Shown here piece by piece: positions 1-4,292 of a stretch of DNA of 5,331 nucleotides. A model generated the notes under the pieces. The model saw nothing but the letters and a program-made list of their open reading frames with translations, was not told the DNA's origin and made no database searches. Location of the stretch: positions 1 through 5,331 of the forward strand of contig JAUQXD010001310.1 in the NCBI GenBank assembly GCA_030834835.1, written 5' to 3'. A program made the translations under genes and the position numbers. Position 1 is the first letter of the stretch; each line of letters opens with the position of its first letter. The DNA is from Thermoflexales bacterium (GTDB lineage: Bacteria; Chloroflexota; Anaerolineae; Fen-1058).

Positions 1-10
1 AGATATCCAC

Positions 11-49
11 TTTTTCTTCGCGCCCTGGCGTCTTCGCGGTAGAAGATTG
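11..49. repeat. Short CTTCGCG-type mini-repeat in the leader
   Basis: CTTCGCG occurs at 16-22 and again at 32-38, with a related CTGGCGT between them at 25-31, giving a run of three 7-9-base units. The run lies just upstream of the first gene's ribosome binding site. From memory, similar CTTCGCG or CTTTGCG strings turn up in intergenic DNA of several phyla, but I cannot verify this here. It may continue a larger repeat cut by the window edge. I see no clear promoter in these first 68 bases. Confidence 0.3.
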
Positions 50-68
50 TTCTCAGGAGAGGCCAACG

Positions 69-353
69 ATGACCCACGTTGCTCGACGATATCTTTTGGT
101 GCTTGGCCTGATCGCGCTGCTGGCCCTCACGGTGTCGGCGGCACAGGCCCAAAGCGGCAGCGGCTACGATCTGACGTGGAGCACGATCGATAGCGGCGGC
201 GGCGCGGCATCAGGCGGCGGCTATACGCTCGATCACACACTGGGCCAGTTTGACGCCGGGGTTCAATCGGGCGGCGGCTACACGCTGGAAGGCGGCTTCT
301 GGAACCGTGCCACCGCGGTTTATCGAGTATTCCTGCCAATCGTGGTAAAGTAA
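69..353 (+). CDS. Small exported glycine-rich protein with C-terminal LP-V tail
   Basis: This 94-residue protein has no assignable enzymatic function. A Sec signal peptide is clear: basic RR at 6-7, a hydrophobic core at about 8-24, and a likely type I cleavage site after AQA (residue 27). The mature part is Gly/Ser/Thr-rich and holds two copies of SGGGYTL (48-54 and 67-73), each about ten residues from an aromatic or Gly-rich turn, suggesting a short beta-repeat. It ends in VFLPIVVK. I recall similar 'YLPLV' tails on exported Chloroflexota proteins, where they may be a sorting or anchoring signal; that role is inference. The start is supported by AGGAG at 55-59, nine bases upstream. It could be a complete small surface protein or a stand-alone copy of a repeat-plus-tail module found at the end of larger secreted proteins. 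No terminator is visible after it. Confidence 0.8.
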   Translation: MTHVARRYLLVLGLIALLALTVSAAQAQSGSGYDLTWSTIDSGGGAASGGGYTLDHTLGQFDAGVQSGGGYTLEGGFWNRATAVYRVFLPIVVK

Positions 354-375
354 CAGGGTCGGGGTTGGGCAATGC

Positions 376-387
376 TCGGGTACAATA
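376..387 (+). promoter_or_regulatory. Putative promoter -10 region (CGGGTACAATA)
   Basis: TACAAT at 381-386 matches the bacterial -10 consensus at five of six positions and sits in the string CGGGTACAATA. The same string occurs before the next gene, and a one-base variant lies before the last gene. No good -35 is seen at 16-18 bases upstream. The element lies 36 bases before the ATG at 417, so transcription should start near 392. That rules against the upstream in-frame ATG at 372, which would fall within the promoter. Confidence 0.5.
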
Positions 388-416
388 GAACCACTAAACT
401 ATCGGACCATAGCGCT

Positions 417-1139
417 ATGCACTGTATACGGCGGATTGTCATGTTGATCGGATTTATCGGCGCGTTGATGCTGACCGCGTGCGTCAACGCCCCGATAGTC
501 CCGGCGTCTGTGACCCCGACCATCTCGCCCACAGTCACGGCTACGCTGCGGCCAACCCGCACCCCGACGGCCACGCGGACGCCAACACCCACAGCCACAT
601 CGACTGGAACCCCTACGCCGACGCCGACGCTTACGCCAACACCCATCACCGGCGCAGCCTGCCTCATCGGCGAGTGGACGCCCGAAGACCTCGAAGCATT
701 CGCCAACATGGTGATCGCTCAGACAGGTATGCAAGGCACAGCCGATGTAACGGGCGGCAACCTCACCTATGCTTTTGGCACTGACCATCAGGCGAGTGTG
801 ACAGCAGACAACTACACAGTCCAGATGAAATTGAAGCGAGGCATACTCACTTTCAACGCGACAGCCACCATCGACGGCCTGACCACTGCCGCCTATGATG
901 CTTCGAGCAACACCGAGATACGATTCTCGCAGGTGAACGACGAGCAGCTGCGCCTTCAACTGGTCGTGAATGGTCTCGAAGGGTTATTCGGCTCGGCGCA
1001 GGACCAGGCTGCCATGTTCGGCCTGCCCACCTCAAACTCGGCGCTGCGCTTCGACTGCGTGGGCAACACGTTGAAGTATGCGCCATTGATCAAAGATGCG
1101 CCATCCATGATCTGGACCAGAATTCTCCCCAACCGGTGA
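417..1139 (+). CDS. Predicted lipoprotein with Thr/Pro linker, paralog of the next gene
   Basis: This is a 240-residue protein of unknown function, probably anchored outside the cell membrane. A basic RR at 5-6 and a hydrophobic stretch lead to the lipobox LTAC, with the lipidated cysteine at 22. Residues 33-76 are an almost pure Thr/Pro linker. The domain from about 80 to 240 is beta-rich and bounded by cysteines at 82 (ACLIGEW) and 214 (RFDCVGNTLKY), which may form a disulfide. It aligns with the downstream lipoprotein throughout: GA/GACL-GxW, YAFG, QM near the centre, and AAMFG near the end. The CLxGxW opening resembles lipocalin-like or META-like stress lipoprotein domains, but this is only a resemblance. 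An in-frame ATG at 372 is rejected because it lies inside the promoter core. ATG at 441 would still leave a short signal peptide and is an alternative. No strong Shine-Dalgarno precedes 417. Confidence 0.8.
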   Translation: MHCIRRIVMLIGFIGALMLTACVNAPIVPASVTPTISPTVTATLRPTRTPTATRTPTPTATSTGTPTPTPTLTPTPITGAACLIGEWTPEDLEAFANMVIAQTGMQGTADVTGGNLTYAFGTDHQASVTADNYTVQMKLKRGILTFNATATIDGLTTAAYDASSNTEIRFSQVNDEQLRLQLVVNGLEGLFGSAQDQAAMFGLPTSNSALRFDCVGNTLKYAPLIKDAPSMIWTRILPNR

Positions 1140-1167
1140 CGGGCGATCAAATCGGCAGGGCAACTCA

Positions 1168-1198
1168 TCAGATTCGGGTACAATATGCCCCAATCTGA
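1168..1198. promoter_or_regulatory. Promoter core inside an inverted repeat (possible operator)
   Basis: The arms TCAGATT (1168-1174) and AATCTGA (1192-1198) are perfect inverted repeats. Inside them, GGG (1176-1178) pairs with CCC (1188-1190) after a single C/C mismatch. The symmetric centre falls on the -10-like TACAAT (1179-1184), which is preceded by the same CGGG as at 376. The ATG at 1223 is 44 bases beyond the -10. A dimeric regulator bound here would cover the promoter, so the site is a candidate operator. It could instead form a hairpin at the end of the upstream transcript, but no T-run follows it. Confidence 0.45.
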
Positions 1199-1208
1199 AT
1201 CTCGCTTA

Positions 1209-1214
1209 GAGGAG
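1209..1214 (+). promoter_or_regulatory. Strong ribosome binding site GAGGAG
   Basis: GAGGAG lies eight bases before the ATG at 1223 and is the best Shine-Dalgarno match in the window. It fixes the start of the second lipoprotein. It also contrasts with several neighbouring genes (417, 2041, 4293), which have no comparable site. Confidence 0.65.
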
Positions 1215-1222
1215 AGTGTGTC

Positions 1223-1948
1223 ATGTCTCGTTTGATTCAACGCCTGAGTTTCGCCGGCCTACTACTGTCGCTGATCGTGTCAGCGTGCTCGAGTTCACCG
1301 GCCACCACGGCTCCGGCTGCGCCAACGGCAGCGACCGCCGCACCGGCGCCAACAGTCGCTCCTACGGCTATGCCTACGGTCGCCCCTACCGCCACCACTG
1401 CCCCAACGCCGACCACCGCTCCGACGGCAACGTCAGCTCCAACAGCCACGCCACTGCCCGCTTCTGGCGGCGCCTGCCTCGTGGGCACGTGGGAGCTGGT
1501 TGATCTCTCGGTTTACATGCAATCGGTCTTTGCCCAATCAGGCGGCGCAGTGACGTTCGTCGGGCAGACGGGCCGCATCGTGTATGCCTTTGGCGCGGAC
1601 GGCACGGCGCATGTGGACGCGCAAGATTTCACCATGCAAATGGCGATGGCCGTGGAGAAGTTGACGTTCGACATCAACGTCATCATCAGCGGCGCGGCCG
1701 ATTCGCAGTACACGGCCACTGACGATCAGATCACGTTTAGCAACGGCGAGTTGAAGGGGCTCAAAATCTCGGCGACGATGAACGGCACGGAGTTGTTCAG
1801 CAACACGCCTGCCGAACTGGCCGCGATGTTCGGCGCGTCGCCCGATCCCAAATACAACACGTTTGGCTATCAATGCGATGCGACGACGCTGACCTACACG
1901 CCGCCGGTCGAGAATGCCCAACCGGTGGTGATGAAGCGCGTACCGTGA
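1223..1948 (+). CDS. Predicted lipoprotein with Ala/Pro/Thr linker, paralog of the previous gene
   Basis: This is a 241-residue protein of unknown function. The signal peptide (basic R3, R7; hydrophobic 9-19) ends in the lipobox VSAC with cysteine 22, so it is probably lipidated and held on the outer face of the membrane. Residues 27-80 form a low-complexity Ala/Pro/Thr linker. The globular part, about 81-241, starts GGACLVGTWELVD and has a second cysteine at 218 (GYQCDATTLTYTP). Both cysteines match those of the upstream lipoprotein, as do YAFG at 121-124, an AxMFG motif near 201-204, and the pattern of alternating strands. The two genes are therefore tandem paralogs, though well diverged in sequence and linker composition. 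It has its own promoter-like core within an inverted repeat (1168-1198) and a strong GAGGAG site, so it can be expressed separately. The domain may be lipocalin-like by its GTW opening, but no ligand can be named. Confidence 0.83.
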   Translation: MSRLIQRLSFAGLLLSLIVSACSSSPATTAPAAPTAATAAPAPTVAPTAMPTVAPTATTAPTPTTAPTATSAPTATPLPASGGACLVGTWELVDLSVYMQSVFAQSGGAVTFVGQTGRIVYAFGADGTAHVDAQDFTMQMAMAVEKLTFDINVIISGAADSQYTATDDQITFSNGELKGLKISATMNGTELFSNTPAELAAMFGASPDPKYNTFGYQCDATTLTYTPPVENAQPVVMKRVP

Positions 1949-1950
1949 GA

Positions 1951-2034
1951 ACGTAATCGGTAATTGGTCAACCGGGCAACTGGTTGACCGGTTACCGATT
2001 GACCAATCACCGATCTACCAGTTACCAGTCACCC
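1951..2034. repeat. Intergenic inverted array of GGTnACC-like units, copy A
   Basis: Nearly the whole gap between the lipoprotein stop and the macrodomain start is built of 7-8-base units. GGTAAT/GGTCAACC-type units lie on the left and GTTACC/GATTGACC/AATCACC-type units on the right. The perfect inverted pair GGTCAACC (1966-1973) and GGTTGACC (1982-1989) flanks an eight-base loop. The pairing extends outward to 1955 and 2000, giving a 19-pair stem if two G-T (G-U) pairs are allowed. The right side continues with unpaired units to about 2034. A second copy lies at 3303-3386. With no T-run, it does not look like a standard terminator. A TTG-initiated extension of the macrodomain frame from 1984 would be coded by this repeat and is not believed. 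Confidence 0.75.
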
Positions 2035-2040
2035 ATTCAG

Positions 2041-2574
2041 ATGCTCATCAATCACACCATTCTGGAACTCGTTCAAGGCGACATCACCACGCTCGACGTG
2101 GATGCTATCGTCAACGCGGCGAATGAATCGCTGCTGGGCGGGGGCGGCGTCGATGGCGCGATCCATCGCGCGGCCGGGCCGCAGTTGCTGGCCGAATGCC
2201 GCACGCTGAACGGCTGCCGCACGGGCGAAGCCAAAATCACGCGCGGCTATCGATTGAAGGCGCGGCACGTCATTCACACCGTCGGGCCGATCTATCACAA
2301 TCGGGCGGAGGACGCCGCCTCGTTGGCGTCGGCAGTGAGGAATTCACTGCGCCTCGCCGATGAGCATCACCTTGCCTCGATCGCGTTTCCGGCGATCAGC
2401 ACGGGCGTGTATGGCTATCCGATGGACGAAGCTGCGCGTGTGATCCTGGCAACGATCATCGATTATTGCCGGGGCACGACAGGCTTGACGCGGGTAGTGA
2501 TGTGCCTGTATGATGCGGCGGCGCTGCACGTGTTTGGGGACGTACTCCGTCAGCACACCACTCAAGGGAGATAA
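2041..2574 (+). CDS. Macrodomain ADP-ribose hydrolase / O-acetyl-ADP-ribose deacetylase (MacroD/YmdB type)
   Basis: This 177-residue cytoplasmic enzyme consists of a single macrodomain; E. coli YmdB has about the same length. Family members bind ADP-ribose, deacetylate O-acetyl-ADP-ribose and remove mono-ADP-ribose from acidic side chains. The sequence shows the full signature: QGDIT at 12-16, the VNAAN motif at 24-28, the glycine-rich GGGGVDGAIHRAAG loop at 33-46 with the catalytic-type Asp38, CRTGEAKIT at 59-67, VIHTVGP at 77-83, and the second phosphate loop FPAISTGVYGYP at 116-127. Nothing essential appears to be missing. The start at 2041 is chosen because the upstream TTG (1984) lies in a repeat and the family begins just before the 'LVQGDI' strand. 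No Shine-Dalgarno precedes it. The next gene follows after 11 bases, so the two are probably co-transcribed. The physiological target cannot be told from the sequence, and no ADP-ribosyltransferase or sirtuin is in the window. Confidence 0.93.
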   Translation: MLINHTILELVQGDITTLDVDAIVNAANESLLGGGGVDGAIHRAAGPQLLAECRTLNGCRTGEAKITRGYRLKARHVIHTVGPIYHNRAEDAASLASAVRNSLRLADEHHLASIAFPAISTGVYGYPMDEAARVILATIIDYCRGTTGLTRVVMCLYDAAALHVFGDVLRQHTTQGR

Positions 2575-2585
2575 CCGAGGCCAAC

Positions 2586-3302
2586 ATGGCAACCACTACC
2601 GATCCGAAGAATGCCCGACGCATCATTGTGGAGAAGAACGGGCCGTACATCGTCAAGGGCGGCGTGCCGCTGGTGCGCAAGCGCCAGATCGTGTCGGAAT
2701 ACGGCGAGCCGCTAACGTGGGAGAAGACCAACGAAGTCGAGGCGGGCAAGACCTATCTGCTGTGCCGCTGTGGTAACAGCAAAAACAAGCCCTTCTGCGA
2801 CGACTCACATCTTCAGGTGAACTTCGATGGCGCGGAAACCGCACCCATCACTCCCACCATCGAGCGCCAGGAACTCTACGAGGGTGGCACGCACCTCGTC
2901 GTGAAGCGCGATAATCCAATTTGCAGCGAAGCGGGCTTTTGCGGCACACGCCTGACCAACATTCAAAACATGCTGAAGGACACGAGTGAACCCGCCGTCC
3001 GCGCTGCCATCATCGGCATGATCGAGCGCTGCCCGTCCGGGTCGTTCACCTACTCGATCGAACCTGGCGACGCCGACATCGAACCCGACCTGCCGCAACA
3101 GATCGCGCTGACCATCGAGATTACCGACGACGGGCCGATCGAGGGGCCGTTGTGGGTGACAGGCAACATCGTCATCGAGCGCGCGGATGGACAACCATTC
3201 GAGACGCGCAATCGTGTCACCTTATGCAACTGCGGTGAATCTAAGATAAAGCCGCTGTGCGATGGGACACATCGGGAGTTGAAGAATCGGGTGATTGGTT
3301 AA
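2586..3302 (+). CDS. Double-CDGSH iron-sulfur protein with central ferredoxin-like segment
   Basis: This 238-residue, probably cytoplasmic protein has three cysteine-based sites. The first CDGSH motif has ligands C60, C62, C71 and H75 and reads CDDSH, with Asp in place of the usual Gly. The second, near the C-terminus, is canonical (C214, C216, C225, H229; CDGTH). Each CDGSH motif should hold a [2Fe-2S] cluster with three Cys and one His. Between them, C113-x5-C119 and C149-PSG resemble the divergent single-cluster ferredoxin pattern of Fer4_19-like domains and could bind a third cluster. Conserved blocks PYIVKGGVPLVRK (20-32) and GPLWVTGNIVIERADGQPFETRNR (187-210) fit a known but poorly characterised bacterial family. 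A redox, electron-transfer or cluster-handling role is inferred. GAGG at 2577-2580 is five bases before the ATG, and the macrodomain gene ends 11 bases upstream. The last codons run into the downstream repeat. Confidence 0.9.
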   Translation: MATTTDPKNARRIIVEKNGPYIVKGGVPLVRKRQIVSEYGEPLTWEKTNEVEAGKTYLLCRCGNSKNKPFCDDSHLQVNFDGAETAPITPTIERQELYEGGTHLVVKRDNPICSEAGFCGTRLTNIQNMLKDTSEPAVRAAIIGMIERCPSGSFTYSIEPGDADIEPDLPQQIALTIEITDDGPIEGPLWVTGNIVIERADGQPFETRNRVTLCNCGESKIKPLCDGTHRELKNRVIG

Positions 3303-3386
3303 CGTAACTGGTCGATCGGTCAACCGGTAACTGGTTGACCGGTCACCGATTGACTGATCACCAATTACCAGTTGACCGATCACCGC
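3291..3386. repeat. Intergenic inverted array of GGTnACC-like units, copy B
   Basis: This second copy of the element at 1951-2034 fills the gap after the CDGSH gene. GGTCAACC (3318-3325) and GGTTGACC (3333-3340) form the same central inverted pair around a seven-base loop. Bases 3329-3362 match 1978-2011 at 31 of 34 positions without a gap, in the same orientation. Both copies share AACGTAA on the left and ACCGATTGAC on the right. Repeat-like units (GTGATTGGTTAA) already appear at 3291-3302, inside the end of the CDGSH gene, so they supply its final residues and stop codon. The TTG at 3372, a possible upstream start for the next gene, also lies within the array. Confidence 0.75.
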
Positions 3387-3401
3387 TTACAGGCCCTGTA
3401 C

Positions 3402-4223
3402 ATGATCAACAACGACAACATCCTTGACGTCAACGAAGCCAATTTCACCTTGGACGTAATCGAGCGCTCCAAACGGCAGCCCGTCATCGTCGATTTCTGG
3501 GCGCCGTGGTGTGGACCGTGCCGCATGTTGAGTCCGATTCTGGAGAAGGTGACCACCGAGGCCGACGGCGCATTCGTGCTGGCCAAGATCAACAGCGACA
3601 ACAATCAGCGGCTGGCGCAGCAATACGGCGTGCAAGGCATCCCGGCGGTGAAGGTGTTTCGCGACGGCAAGGTCGTGGGCGAATTCGTAGGCGCGAAGCC
3701 GGAGCCGCAGGTACGCGAGTTCCTGAAGAAGTACGCGCCTGCCAGAGAGGATCTCGCTTTCACCGCCGCTCTCGCGCTGATGGCCGAAGGCCGCTGGCCC
3801 GAGGCCGAAACGGCGCTGCAAAATATTGTGACACAGTCGCCCACGCGCGACGATGCGTCGCTGGCGTTGGGCCGGGTGCGGTTGCGACTGGGCCTCGGCG
3901 CAGAGGCCGCTGCGGCGCTGGCGCTGATTCCCAACGATGTGCCCGAATCCGTAGTCGCCGAGCGGTTGATGCCGTTGGCGCAATTGATGAGCCAGTCCGA
4001 GACGGTTGGGGACGGCTTCGATGAAGCGTATCAAGCCGCAGCCGATCTGGCCCGGCAGGGCCGCTATGCCGAAGCAATGGACGCGCTGTTGGCGATCCTG
4101 CGGAAGAATCGAACTTCGCGGAACGGTGCGGCGAAGCAGGCGCTGCTGGCGATGTTCGAATTGCTGGGCGATGATGCACTCGTGAAGGACTATCGCCGAC
4201 AGCTGGCGAATGTGTTGTTTTAG
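3402..4223 (+). CDS. Thioredoxin-TPR protein, CnoX/YbbN-like
   Basis: This 273-residue cytoplasmic protein is close to the length of E. coli CnoX (YbbN). Residues 1-112 form a thioredoxin fold with DFWAPWCGPC at 31-40, the redox pair C37/C40, and the cis-proline at P81 in GIPAVKVF. Residues about 116-273 are helical, with TPR-like segments (LMAEGRWPEAETAL, 126-139; LARQGRYAEAMDALL, 216-230) and the family's typical end (LLAMFELLGDD...YRRQLANVLF). Family members bind unfolding proteins under oxidative stress and pass them to chaperones. E. coli CnoX lacks the CxxC, whereas this protein keeps the full WCGPC, so it should also reduce disulfides. The start at 3402 is preferred over the TTG at 3372, which lies in the repeat; a weak AGG is at 3391-3393. 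The neighbouring redox gene fits a stress role. Confidence 0.9.
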   Translation: MINNDNILDVNEANFTLDVIERSKRQPVIVDFWAPWCGPCRMLSPILEKVTTEADGAFVLAKINSDNNQRLAQQYGVQGIPAVKVFRDGKVVGEFVGAKPEPQVREFLKKYAPAREDLAFTAALALMAEGRWPEAETALQNIVTQSPTRDDASLALGRVRLRLGLGAEAAAALALIPNDVPESVVAERLMPLAQLMSQSETVGDGFDEAYQAAADLARQGRYAEAMDALLAILRKNRTSRNGAAKQALLAMFELLGDDALVKDYRRQLANVLF

Positions 4224-4241
4224 CCAACACCCCGCACCCAT

Positions 4242-4270
4242 TTGGCATCAGAACGTGGGCCTGATATTTA
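4242..4270 (+). promoter_or_regulatory. Possible promoter, TTGGCA-17-TATTTA with TGn extension
   Basis: TTGGCA (4242-4247) matches the -35 consensus at five of six positions. After a 17-base spacer, TATTTA (4265-4270) is a weak -10, helped by a TG dinucleotide at 4262-4263. Transcription would start near 4277, placing the ATG at 4293 just downstream. In that case the in-frame TTG at 4242 is the -35 box and not a start codon. The -10 match is only three of six, so this is tentative. Confidence 0.3.
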
Positions 4271-4292
4271 CCGTTCTGCCAATTCCTACCTC

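Noticed and set aside
372..416. Longer start of the first lipoprotein at ATG 372
   Set aside because: The extension codes MLGYNRTTKLSDHSA ahead of a complete signal peptide and contains the promoter core at 376-387; ATG 417 gives a normal lipoprotein signal.
320..709. Antisense frame with a long Val/Gly repeat opposite the Thr/Pro linker
   Set aside because: The VGVGV pattern is the reverse complement of ACn-CCn codons and has no independent support.
1984..2040. N-terminal extension of the macrodomain protein from TTG 1984
   Set aside because: It is coded by the repeat array, and the family begins near residue 1 of the 2041 start.
1951..3386. CRISPR interpretation of the repeat arrays
   Set aside because: The units are contiguous and degenerate, with no unique spacers, and no cas gene is present.
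3372..3401. N-terminal extension of the CnoX-like protein from TTG 3372
   Set aside because: It lies in repeat copy B and adds residues not expected in a thioredoxin fold.
3387..4241. Long antisense open frame covering the CnoX-like gene
   Set aside because: It is a shadow of a clearly coding + strand gene; its translation is rich in His, Arg and Gln with no recognisable domain.
4223..4246. GCCAA...TTGGC inverted repeat after the CnoX-like gene as a terminator
   Set aside because: The stem is only five pairs with a 14-base loop and no T-run.
4242..4292. TTG start of the membrane protein at 4242
   Set aside because: The TTG coincides with a -35-like TTGGCA box, no ribosome site precedes it, and ATG 4293 gives a typical N-terminus.
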